From the NCBI RefSeq assembly GCF_014205225.1, contig NZ_JACHNB010000001.1, forward strand, positions 1,054,001-1,118,000: a stretch of 64,000 bases of DNA, written 5' to 3'. The notes under the pieces are model-generated. The model saw nothing but the letters and a program-made list of their open reading frames with translations, had not been told where the DNA came from and did no database searches. The stretch comes from Actinoplanes octamycinicus. GTDB taxonomy: Bacteria; Actinomycetota; Actinomycetes; Mycobacteriales; Micromonosporaceae. Below, piece after piece: positions 1-7,665 of the stretch (positions within the stretch are counted from its first letter, which is position 1; every line of letters starts with the position of its first letter). The position numbers and the translations under genes are program-made.

Positions 1-2
1 CG

Positions 3-1784
3 GCGGACACGCTGCTGCGCCGCGACGTGGCGATCAAGGAGGTCGTCCTCCCCCCGGGTCTGGCCCCGAGCGACCGCGACACGATGTACGAGCGGACCAT
101 GCGCGAGGCCCGGGCCGCCGCCACGCTGCAGCACCCCGCGGTCGTCCAGGTCTACGACGTGGTCCACGAGAACGGCCGTCCGTGGATCGTGATGGAGCTG
201 CTCGAGGCGCGCAGCCTGGCCGACATGGTGATCGAGGACGGCCCGGTCGCGTCCCGGGTGGTCGCCAAGATCGGCATCGCGCTGCTCGGCGCCCTGGAGG
301 TGGCGCACGCGCGCGGCGTGCTGCACCGCGACGTGAAACCGGCGAACGTGCTGATCTGCTCGGACGGCCGCTGCGTGCTGACCGACTTCGGCGTCGCCCG
401 GATGCCCACCGACGTGCAGCTGACCACGCCCGGCATGGTGCTCGGCTCGCCGCACTTCATCTCCCCGGAGCGGGCCATGGGCCACGACTTCGGGCCGCCC
501 AGCGACCTGTTCTCGCTCGGCGTCACGCTCTACACCGCGATCGAGGGCCGGCCGCCGTTCGACAAGGGCGACCCGATCGAGACCATGCACGCGGTGGTCG
601 AGGACCCGCCCGCGCCGGTGGTCCGGGCCGGCTCGCTCACCCCGGTGCTGATGGGTCTGCTGGAGAAGGACCCGGCCAAGCGGATGGACGTGCAGACCGC
701 CCGCACCCTGCTGCGGCAGCAGCTGGCCGGCCCGCTGGCCAGCAAGAACCCGCCGCACATGATGACCGACCCGTATTCGGTGGTGCCCTCGCCGCGGCCG
801 GTCTCGCCGCCGCCGTCGGCGGCCGCCGAGACCCAGCAGATCCCGCCCAGCGGCCAGATCGGCGGCCGGGCCATGCTCGCGCCCGGCGAGTCGCTCACCG
901 ATCACCTGAGCAAGCTGGAGCAGCAGAACGCGCCCGGCGGCCGGCGGCGCGCCCCGGAGCCGGCGGACGCCGGCTTCCCGACCGGCGCCATGCCGGCCCA
1001 CCAGATCCCGCAGCCGGGCGGCAGCCCGACCAGCGTCATCCCGCCGCAGGGCGGCTGGCAGCCGGGCGGGCCCCGGCAGGGCACCGTGGTGACCAGTCCC
1101 GCCGCGAAACGGCGGATGGCGCTGCAGAACGCCACCCAGAAGGCGAAGGACACCACCGGCCGGGCCGTCGCGACGTTCCGCGGCTGGCCGCGCAACAAGC
1201 AGCTGGCGGTCGGCGGTGGCGGCGTGGCCGCGGTGCTGGCGCTGATCCTGGTCGTCTCGCTGACCGGTGGCGGCGGCGCGCCGGCCGCGGCGCCGACGGC
1301 CGCGCCGCAGGCCAGCGCGCCGGCCACCGGCGCGGCCGCGGACACCCAGGACTACAAGGGCAACAAGGCGATCTCGGTGAAGGTGCCGGCCGGCTGGAAA
1401 CGCACCGCCGGCAAGACCTACGTCGACTACATCGACCCGGACGACGCGCTGCGCAAGGTCCGGGTGCTGGCCGAGGAGGGCAAGGCCTCGCCGTCCCGGT
1501 TCGTCAGCGAGATCGCGCCGAACGGGCTGAAGAAGTCCGCCAACTGTCCGAAGCCGTTCAAGTCGCTGGGCAGCACCACCGAGGGCGTGCAGATCGCCGG
1601 CCGCCCGGCCGCGCAGTTCGAGTACACCTGCGGCTCGGGCGACGCGATGCGGCACGGCATCTGGCGGATGACCCAGGTCGACGGCACGATGTACTCGTTC
1701 TTCCTGACCACGCCGGCGGCCGAGTTCGAGGACAGCAAGAAGTATTTCGAGGCGATGGCGCAGAGCTTCCAGCTCAACCTGTGA
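3..1784 (+). CDS. Ser/Thr protein kinase (PknB-like), 5' end missing
   Basis: Membrane-anchored Hanks-type kinase that phosphorylates Ser/Thr of unknown targets. The frame is open to the window edge, and the VAIK lysine lies in the first dozen visible codons, so the glycine-rich loop and true start are upstream. Visible in order are the HRDVKPAN catalytic loop (about visible residue 108), the DFG motif about 20 residues later, a SPER activation-segment end, a Pro-rich linker, one membrane helix (bases about 1200-1265, followed by TGGGG), and an Ala-rich spacer leading to a roughly 130-residue extracytoplasmic domain with two Cys. The outer domain has no PASTA repeats, so any ligand is unknown. 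It ends 23 bases before the mutase gene on the same strand. Kinase assignment is firm; the role is not known. Confidence 0.93.
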   Translation, partial: ADTLLRRDVAIKEVVLPPGLAPSDRDTMYERTMREARAAATLQHPAVVQVYDVVHENGRPWIVMELLEARSLADMVIEDGPVASRVVAKIGIALLGALEVAHARGVLHRDVKPANVLICSDGRCVLTDFGVARMPTDVQLTTPGMVLGSPHFISPERAMGHDFGPPSDLFSLGVTLYTAIEGRPPFDKGDPIETMHAVVEDPPAPVVRAGSLTPVLMGLLEKDPAKRMDVQTARTLLRQQLAGPLASKNPPHMMTDPYSVVPSPRPVSPPPSAAAETQQIPPSGQIGGRAMLAPGESLTDHLSKLEQQNAPGGRRRAPEPADAGFPTGAMPAHQIPQPGGSPTSVIPPQGGWQPGGPRQGTVVTSPAAKRRMALQNATQKAKDTTGRAVATFRGWPRNKQLAVGGGGVAAVLALILVVSLTGGGGAPAAAPTAAPQASAPATGAAADTQDYKGNKAISVKVPAGWKRTAGKTYVDYIDPDDALRKVRVLAEEGKASPSRFVSEIAPNGLKKSANCPKPFKSLGSTTEGVQIAGRPAAQFEYTCGSGDAMRHGIWRMTQVDGTMYSFFLTTPAAEFEDSKKYFEAMAQSFQLNL

Positions 1785-1795
1785 CGGCACTGTGC

Positions 1796-1801
1796 TATCA
1801 A
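1796..1801 (+). promoter_or_regulatory. Predicted -10 of a leaderless promoter for the phosphohexomutase gene
   Basis: The hexamer TATCAA is preceded by TGC (extended -10 style). It ends six bases before the ATG at 1808, and no Shine-Dalgarno sequence precedes that ATG. The same TANNNT-six bases-ATG layout recurs at several genes here. No convincing -35 was seen. Confidence 0.4.
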
Positions 1802-1807
1802 TCCGGA

Positions 1808-3460
1808 ATGGCACCAGAAGTTGATATTGACCTGACGGCGGCAGCCGAGGCCTGGCTCGCGGACGACCCGGATCCGGCGAGCCGGGCGGAGCTGCGCGAG
1901 CTGATCGACGGTCTCCCGGCCACCGCCGCGGAACTGCGCGACCGCTTCGCCGGACCGCTCACCTTCGGCACCGCCGGCCTGCGCGGCCGGTTGCGCGCCG
2001 GGCCCAACGGGATGAACCTGGCGGTGGTCACCCGGGCCGCGGCCGGCCTGGTCCACTGGCTGGCCGGACAGGGCGGCGAGGGGCCGCTGGTGATCGGTTA
2101 CGACGCCCGGCACGGCTCCCGCGAGTTCGCCGAGGTGACCGCCCGGGTCGCCACCGGCGCCGGGCGCCCGGCGCTGCTGCTGCCCGGGGTGCTGCCCACC
2201 CCGGTGCTGGCGTACGCGGTGCGGGCGCTGGACGCGGTGGCCGGCGTGATGGTCACCGCCAGTCACAACCCGCCGCAGGACAACGGCTACAAGGTCTACC
2301 TGGGCGCGGCGCTGGGTGGTCCGGCCGGGGACGGCGCGCAGATCGTGCCGCCGGCCGACGCCGGCATCGAGGCGGCGATCCGGGCGGTCGCGAGCGCCGC
2401 TGCGGTTCCGCTGGGCGACGCGGGCACGGTCCTGGATCAGGAGATCATTTCGGCGTACGTCCGGAGCGCGGCGGCCGTGGTCGACCCGGCCGGGCCGCGT
2501 GACCTGAGCGTCGCCTACACCCCGCTGCACGGGGTGGGTGGCGAGACGCTGGCCGCCGCGTTCGCCGCCGCCGGCTTCCCCCGCCCGGTCGTGGTGGGCG
2601 AGCAGGGCCTGCCGGACCCGGAGTTCCCGACCGTCACGTTCCCGAACCCGGAGGAGCCGGGCGCGATGGACCTGCTGGTCGAGCTGGCCGGCAGCACCGG
2701 GGCGGACCTGGCGATCGCCAACGACCCGGACGCGGACCGCTGCGCGGTGGCGGTCCCCGGGCCGGGCGGCGCGTGGCGGCCGCTGCGCGGGGACGAGCTC
2801 GGGGTGCTGCTCGCCGACCACCTGATCCGGCGCGGGACCCCCGGCACGTACGCCACCACGATCGTCTCGTCCAGCCTGCTCGGTCGCCTGTGCGCGGCCC
2901 GGGGCGTGCCGTACGCGGAGACGCTGACCGGCTTCAAGTGGATCGTCCGGGCCGCCGAGGACCTGGCGTTCGGGTACGAGGAGGCGCTCGGCTACTGCGT
3001 CGCCCCGGCCATGGTGCGCGACAAGGACGGGATCACCGCGGCGCTGACCGTGGCCGAGCTGGCCGCCGGGCTCAAGGCGGAGGGTCGTACCCTGGCCGAC
3101 CGGCTGGACGAGCTGGCGGTCGAGTTCGGCGTGCACGCCACCGACCAGCTGTCGGTGCGGGTGGACGACCTGGCCGAGATCGGCGCCGCGATGGGCCGGG
3201 CCCGGGGCAACCCGCCGGCCACGCTGCTCGGCGCGCCGGTCAGCGAGGTGCTCGACCGGCTCCCGGAGAACGACGTGCTGACCTTCCGGACCGCGACGAC
3301 CCGGGTGGTGATCCGTCCGTCCGGGACCGAGCCGAAGCTCAAGGCGTACCTCGAAGTGGTGGAACCGGTCGGCGACGGTGACGTGGCCGCGGCCCGCACC
3401 CGCGCCGCGGCCGGTCTGTCCGCGCTGCGCGCGGAGATCGCGGCGGTCCTCGGCGTCTGA
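1808..3460 (+). CDS. Phosphomannomutase/phosphoglucomutase
   Basis: Alpha-D-phosphohexomutase of 550 residues that interconverts hexose 1- and 6-phosphates and so supplies precursors for nucleotide sugars. Motifs are the TASHNP phosphoserine loop (about residue 150), the DPDADR metal loop (about 305) and the RPSGTEPK phosphate-binding loop near the C-terminus (about 503). The N-terminal helix with FGTAGLRG is typical of the PGM2-like bacterial subfamily. The ATG at 1808 is chosen because a -10-like TATCAA lies six bases upstream and the frame upstream is antisense-like filler within the kinase gene. It sits beside a large glycopolymer locus, which fits a supply role. Mannose or glucose preference cannot be read from sequence. 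Confidence 0.92.
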   Translation: MAPEVDIDLTAAAEAWLADDPDPASRAELRELIDGLPATAAELRDRFAGPLTFGTAGLRGRLRAGPNGMNLAVVTRAAAGLVHWLAGQGGEGPLVIGYDARHGSREFAEVTARVATGAGRPALLLPGVLPTPVLAYAVRALDAVAGVMVTASHNPPQDNGYKVYLGAALGGPAGDGAQIVPPADAGIEAAIRAVASAAAVPLGDAGTVLDQEIISAYVRSAAAVVDPAGPRDLSVAYTPLHGVGGETLAAAFAAAGFPRPVVVGEQGLPDPEFPTVTFPNPEEPGAMDLLVELAGSTGADLAIANDPDADRCAVAVPGPGGAWRPLRGDELGVLLADHLIRRGTPGTYATTIVSSSLLGRLCAARGVPYAETLTGFKWIVRAAEDLAFGYEEALGYCVAPAMVRDKDGITAALTVAELAAGLKAEGRTLADRLDELAVEFGVHATDQLSVRVDDLAEIGAAMGRARGNPPATLLGAPVSEVLDRLPENDVLTFRTATTRVVIRPSGTEPKLKAYLEVVEPVGDGDVAAARTRAAAGLSALRAEIAAVLGV

Positions 3461-3474
3461 TCCGCCGTGGCCGA

Positions 3475-3514
3475 CCGGTTCTGGCCGGCTCCTCGGGGAG
3501 CCGGCCGGAACCGG
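3475..3514. terminator. Bidirectional hairpin terminator
   Basis: Two 18-base arms, left CCGGTTCTGGCCGGCTCC and right GGAGCCGGCCGGAACCGG, pair with a single T-G wobble around the loop TCGG. The hairpin sits between the convergent mutase (stop 3460) and GPP34 (stop 3534) genes. No T-tract is present, as is common in actinomycetes. Confidence 0.8.
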
Positions 3515-3533
3515 GCGCTGACCTCGGGTCCGG

Positions 3534-4217
3534 TCAGGACGCCTTCGGGGTGCCGAGCGCGGCTGAGATGGCCTTGCCCAGGGTGGCGACCACCAGCGCG
3601 ACGCTGGGGCGCACGATCGAGTCCTCCATGGCCGCGCCGCCGGCGAACCCGGCGCCGGCGGAGATCGCCTCGAGCCGGCGGTGGGCCTGCTCGGCCTGCT
3701 CCGGCGGGAGTTTCAGGGCCGGCTCCATCCGGGCCGCGCAGAGCAGGGTGGCCAGCGCCGCGGTCCGCTCGTCGGGTGCCAGGTCACTGGTCAGCGCCTC
3801 GGCCAGCCGGCCCCGGATCTCGGCCTCGTAGGCCGGGTCGGTGGTCGGGTAGCGGTGCACGTGGATGAAGTCCATCTGGGTCTCGTCGACGTCCTTGACC
3901 ACGCCGCGGGCGCACAGGTCCTCCAGGACCCGGGTGCGCAGCCGGTGCCGCAGCCGCTGCAGCCACTGCGCGGGGGTGTGCGGCGGGTCGCCGGCGATCT
4001 TGGTGAGCACCGCGTCGGCGATCTCGTCGCCGATCGGCGAGGGGTCGGTGACCTTCAGGTAGCCGTCGACATAGGCGACCCGGCCCGCCAGCGCGAGATC
4101 GATCAGCACAGCCGCGGCCATGCCGAGATCGAGCCCGATCCGGGAGCCGGTCGCTTTACCCGTCTGATCGTCGTACGCGAGAAGTAGGAGTTCCTCGGCG
4201 AGCGGAATGGAGGTCAT
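3534..4217 (-). CDS. GPP34 family phosphoprotein (GOLPH3/Vps74-like)
   Basis: A 227-residue protein with the whole-length pattern of the GPP34 family: N-terminal LAEELLLLAYDD, a helical LGMAAAVLIDLALAGRV segment, and a C-terminal hydrophobic SVALVVATLGKAISAAL helix. In eukaryotes the family binds phosphatidylinositol 4-phosphate and retains glycosyltransferases in the Golgi. Bacterial members are common in actinomycetes but their role is not established. The ATG is preceded by TATGTT at six bases and no ribosome site, suggesting a leaderless mRNA. Its position next to glycosyltransferase genes is suggestive only. Confidence 0.85.
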   Translation of the reverse strand: MTSIPLAEELLLLAYDDQTGKATGSRIGLDLGMAAAVLIDLALAGRVAYVDGYLKVTDPSPIGDEIADAVLTKIAGDPPHTPAQWLQRLRHRLRTRVLEDLCARGVVKDVDETQMDFIHVHRYPTTDPAYEAEIRGRLAEALTSDLAPDERTAALATLLCAARMEPALKLPPEQAEQAHRRLEAISAGAGFAGGAAMEDSIVRPSVALVVATLGKAISAALGTPKAS

Positions 4218-4223
4218 GGAGAA

Positions 4224-4229
4224 AACATA
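4224..4229 (-). promoter_or_regulatory. Predicted -10 of a leaderless promoter for the GPP34 gene
   Basis: On the minus strand TATGTT is followed by six bases (TTCTCC) and then the ATG at 4217. There is no Shine-Dalgarno site, so transcription probably starts at or next to the A of the start codon. Confidence 0.5.
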
Positions 4230-4370
4230 ACGGCTGTGCGCTCCACCGCCAGTGGTCGGTCGGGGGGCATCCCGGTTGCGATCCGGTGGATGATCCGCGG
4301 GGACCGGTCCGGGCCGGAGCGGTGGCCGGAACAGTCGCCGGAGATGCCGGAAAAATCGTCCGATCGGGGG

Positions 4371-6422
4371 TCAGGCGCCGAACACCCGGCGGACCACCCG
4401 CTCGGCGGCATGGCCGTCCTCCAGGGCGCAGAACCGCTCCCGGAACCGGGCTCGCATCGCGGTCGCGGCCGCACTCGTCACCTGCCCGCCGCGGAACGCC
4501 TCGACCAGCTCCGTGAAACTGCGGGCGAAGGTGCCGGCGTGCTCGGTGGACAGATCGAAGGAGACGCCGCGGACCGCCCGGTAGACCTCCCAGTCCGGCG
4601 CGAAGATCACCAATGGCCGGTCCAGCACCGCGTAGTCGAACATCACCGAGGAGAAATCGGTGATCATGACGTCCGAGGCGATGCTGAGCAGCTCGACGGA
4701 CGGGTGCCGGGACACGTCGAGGACCCGCGGGTGCCGCGGCGGGAAGCCCAGCGAGTCGTAGAAGTAGTGCCCGCGCAGCAGCACCCGGGTGTCCGGGCCG
4801 AGCGCCTCGGCCAGCTCGTCCACGTCCAGCACCGGGGTGAAGACCGGATGCCACTCGCGGTGCGTGGGCGCGTAGAGCACCACCCGCTCGTGCGGGGCGA
4901 TGCCCAGCTCGGCGCGGGCCGCCGCGGTGTCCGCCGGGGTGGCCCGGGCCAGCCGGTCGTTGCGCGGGTAGCCGGTCTCCAGGGTCTCCCCGCTGATCGG
5001 GAACTGCCGGTCCCAGAGCAGCGTGGTGTGCCGGTTGGCGGTGACGCTGAAGTCCCACTTGGCGATGTTGCGGCGCATCCGCTCGATGTCGAAGCCACCC
5101 AGCGAGGCCGGGAACCGGGGCTGGTCCAGGCCCATCGTCTTGAGCGGGGTGCCGTGGTGGGTCTGCACGTGGACCTGGCCGGGGCGCTTGACCAGGTACG
5201 GCGGGAAGGTGGCGTTGTTGATCAGGTACTTGGCGCGGGCCAGGGCGCGGAAGTAGGCCCGGGTGCCGGGCCGGACGACCGGCACGCCGTCCGGGACCGC
5301 GCGGTCCTTCTTGACCACCCAGACGCCCCGGACGGCGGGGACCAGCTCGGCGGCCTTCTCGTAGATGGCCGCCGGGTTGCAGGCGTAGCCGCGGTACCAG
5401 TACGCCGCGTAGACCGCGAGGTTCTCGTCGACCGGGCGGCGCAGCTGCACCTGGTAGTAGAGCCGGAGCAGGGCCTTGCGCAGGGTACGGCGGCCGCGGC
5501 GGAGCGGGCGGCGCAGCCTGGCCGGCAGCGCGCGGACCGCCCGCCACAGCCGGTAGGTCCGGTACGCGTCCGCCCCCAGCAGCCGGAAGCGCATCCCGTC
5601 CAGCGGGCCGGTCCGGTGCCGGCGCAGCAGGCCGGCGATCCGGCCGAACAGGGCGCGGCGCTCGCCCGGCGGGACCACGCCGCGCCGCAGCACGCCGAGC
5701 AGGTCGTCGACCGCCCGGACCAGGGTGCGCGGGCCGGCCCCGGGCAGGCTCAGCACGTGCTCGTACTGGGTCACCGCGTCGGCGTGCGCCGGGGACGGGG
5801 TGCCGCGCAGCGCGCCCGGCCGGTCCGGGCGGGCCACGTAGCAGGGCTGCTCGACGGTCGCCACGGTCGCGGCGGCGGCCAGCACCTCGTACGCGAAGGC
5901 GATGTCCTCGTAGTGGCCCGGCCGGAACCGGATGCCGGCGTCGATCAGGAACTGCCGGCGGACGATCAGCGCGCCGAGCGGGACCGGCGGCGCGGCCAGC
6001 GCCGCCGGGCCGACCGGCACCTCGGCCGGTGTGGTCCACCGGCTCACCTTGCGGTTCCACAGCTCCCGGGCGGTCCCGGCGACCAGCACGTCCGGTGCCC
6101 CGGCGGCCAGCCGGTCGGCGATCACCGGGAGCGCGCCGGGCACGATCCGGTCGTCCCCGTCGACGAACCACACGTAGTCGCCGGTGGCCCGGTCCAGGCC
6201 GGTGTTGCGCGCCGCGCCCGGGCCGCCGGTGCTCGCCCGGTGCACCACGACGAGCCGCGGATCGGCGGCCGCGCGCTCGTCGAGCAGGGCGCCGGAGTGG
6301 TCCGGCGACGCGTCGTCGACCGCGATCACCTCGGCCCCGGCGCCGCCCGGGGGCAGCACCGAGTCGAGGCACTCCGACAGGTATCCCTGCACCCGCCAGA
6401 CGGGCACCACCACGGTGAGCAT
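4371..6422 (-). CDS. Bifunctional GT2 glycosyltransferase / CDP-glycerol glycerophosphotransferase (TagF-like)
   Basis: A 683-residue fusion. Residues 1 to about 230 are a GT-A family 2 glycosyltransferase (VDDAS at 35-39, DGDD at 88-91). After a basic linker, residues from about 330 form a CDP-glycerol:poly(glycerophosphate) glycerophosphotransferase domain with HHGTPLKTMG (about 445) and ITDFSSVMFDY (about 610). The expected role is to build or decorate a teichoic-acid-like glycerophosphate polymer at the cytoplasmic face of the membrane. A GAAGG ribosome site precedes the ATG. It lies 33 bases downstream of galE on the same strand, so probably in one operon. Exact acceptor and product are unknown. 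Confidence 0.88.
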   Translation of the reverse strand: MLTVVVPVWRVQGYLSECLDSVLPPGGAGAEVIAVDDASPDHSGALLDERAAADPRLVVVHRASTGGPGAARNTGLDRATGDYVWFVDGDDRIVPGALPVIADRLAAGAPDVLVAGTARELWNRKVSRWTTPAEVPVGPAALAAPPVPLGALIVRRQFLIDAGIRFRPGHYEDIAFAYEVLAAAATVATVEQPCYVARPDRPGALRGTPSPAHADAVTQYEHVLSLPGAGPRTLVRAVDDLLGVLRRGVVPPGERRALFGRIAGLLRRHRTGPLDGMRFRLLGADAYRTYRLWRAVRALPARLRRPLRRGRRTLRKALLRLYYQVQLRRPVDENLAVYAAYWYRGYACNPAAIYEKAAELVPAVRGVWVVKKDRAVPDGVPVVRPGTRAYFRALARAKYLINNATFPPYLVKRPGQVHVQTHHGTPLKTMGLDQPRFPASLGGFDIERMRRNIAKWDFSVTANRHTTLLWDRQFPISGETLETGYPRNDRLARATPADTAAARAELGIAPHERVVLYAPTHREWHPVFTPVLDVDELAEALGPDTRVLLRGHYFYDSLGFPPRHPRVLDVSRHPSVELLSIASDVMITDFSSVMFDYAVLDRPLVIFAPDWEVYRAVRGVSFDLSTEHAGTFARSFTELVEAFRGGQVTSAAATAMRARFRERFCALEDGHAAERVVRRVFGA

Positions 6423-6455
6423 GCGTGTGCCTTCAGGTGTCCGGGCAGCGTCGCC

Positions 6456-7463
6456 TTACGGCTTGCCGGCCAGGTCCGGGAGGATCCGGTCGCGCTGGGC
6501 GAACCAGTTCAGCGAGTCCCGGATGCCGTCCGCGACCGAGTGCTCGGCCCGCCAGCCGAGCAGGTCGGCGGCCCGGGTGCTGCGGGTGTAGGCGCCGGCC
6601 GAGTCACCGGGGCGGCGCGGCGCGTGCTCGATCGCCACCGGGCGGTCGGCCACCTGGTTGAACGCCTCGACGAACTCCAGCACCGTGGTGCCGGTGCCGG
6701 TGCCGAGGTTGATCGCCAGCGAGTTCTGGTCCTCGAAGAGTCCGTCGAAGACCTCGAGCGCGCGCAGGTGGGCGCCGGCCAGGTCCCAGACGTGCACGTA
6801 GTCGCGGATGCCGGAGCCGTCCCGGGTCGGGTAGTCGACGCCGGTCACCGGGAACGGCCGCTCCGCCCGGTACGCCTCGATCAGCTTGCCCAGCGCGTGG
6901 CTCGGCGCCGGCAGCTGCAGGCCGGTCCGCATCTTCGGGTCGGCGCCGATCGGGTTGAAGTAGCGCAGCGAGAGCACCCGCAGCGGGGTGGCCGCGGTGA
7001 TGTCGCCGAGCATCTGCTCGACGATCAGCTTGGTCCGCGCGTACGGGCTGAGCGCGGTCAGGTGGGAGCTCTCGTCGACGGTGAAGTCCTCGCCGGGCTC
7101 GTAGATCGAGGCGGACGAGCTGAACAGCAGGCGGGTGACGCCCTTGCCGATCAGGTGGTCGACGAACTCCAGGGTCTTGGCGACGTTCTCCCGGTAGTAG
7201 TGCACCGGGCGCTCCACCGACTCGGGCACCACGATCAGCGCGGCGCAGTGCACCACGGCGGTGATGTCCGGGTGCTCGTCGAAGATCCGGTCGAGCACCG
7301 CGGGGTCCGCGATGTCCCCCTCGTAGAAGGGCCGGCCCTCGCAGAACTCCCGGCGTCCGGTGACCAGGTTGTCCAGAATTACCGGTTGGTGGCCGGCATC
7401 GAGCAGGCACGACGCGATCGTGCTCCCGATGAACCCGGCGCCGCCCGCGATCAGCACCTTCAC
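6456..7463 (-). CDS. galE: UDP-glucose 4-epimerase
   Basis: Extended short-chain dehydrogenase of 335 residues that interconverts UDP-glucose and UDP-galactose (or the GlcNAc/GalNAc pair) with bound NAD. It shows the GGAGFIGS dinucleotide loop, an SSSASIYEP segment holding the catalytic Ser, the catalytic pair YARTK, and RYFNPIGA. The GTG at 7463 is preferred: GAGAGG lies nine bases upstream of it, but directly abuts the alternative ATG at 7472, too close to initiate there. The product follows as MKVLIAGG. It is the first gene before the GT2/TagF fusion, suggesting it supplies a galacto-sugar for the surface polymer. A second galE is at 49942. Confidence 0.92.
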   Translation of the reverse strand: MKVLIAGGAGFIGSTIASCLLDAGHQPVILDNLVTGRREFCEGRPFYEGDIADPAVLDRIFDEHPDITAVVHCAALIVVPESVERPVHYYRENVAKTLEFVDHLIGKGVTRLLFSSSASIYEPGEDFTVDESSHLTALSPYARTKLIVEQMLGDITAATPLRVLSLRYFNPIGADPKMRTGLQLPAPSHALGKLIEAYRAERPFPVTGVDYPTRDGSGIRDYVHVWDLAGAHLRALEVFDGLFEDQNSLAINLGTGTGTTVLEFVEAFNQVADRPVAIEHAPRRPGDSAGAYTRSTRAADLLGWRAEHSVADGIRDSLNWFAQRDRILPDLAGKP

Positions 7464-7519
7464 GCGAAACATCCTCTCGATCTGCGATTTCCGGCCACGA
7501 GGCTAGCCGACCACGGCGC

Positions 7520-7548
7520 CTCCCCGGGCAGGGCGTACGCCCGGGGAG
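7520..7548. promoter_or_regulatory. Inverted repeat in the divergent galE / glycosyltransferase intergenic region
   Basis: Perfect 10-base arms CTCCCCGGGC and GCCCGGGGAG are separated by nine bases, inside the 202-base gap between divergent genes starting at 7463 and 7666. It could be an operator or an mRNA leader hairpin. A TAACCT hexamer further right (about 7580) may be the -10 of the rightward transcript. Confidence 0.3.
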
Positions 7549-7665
7549 CGATCGTGAGAATGGTCCTAGGCCCCTAGCTGTAACCTATGATGCTGACCGC
7601 CGTGGACCCCGCGCCCCCTTGTCCACAACCTCCGCGCTCTTCTGAAGTCGAAGGACCCCTCAACA

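Noticed and set aside
4236-7577. Long plus-strand open frame of about 1100 codons
   Set aside because: It is the antisense of the GT2/TagF fusion and galE, which have clear domains. The frame is Arg/Gly/Val-rich without motifs.
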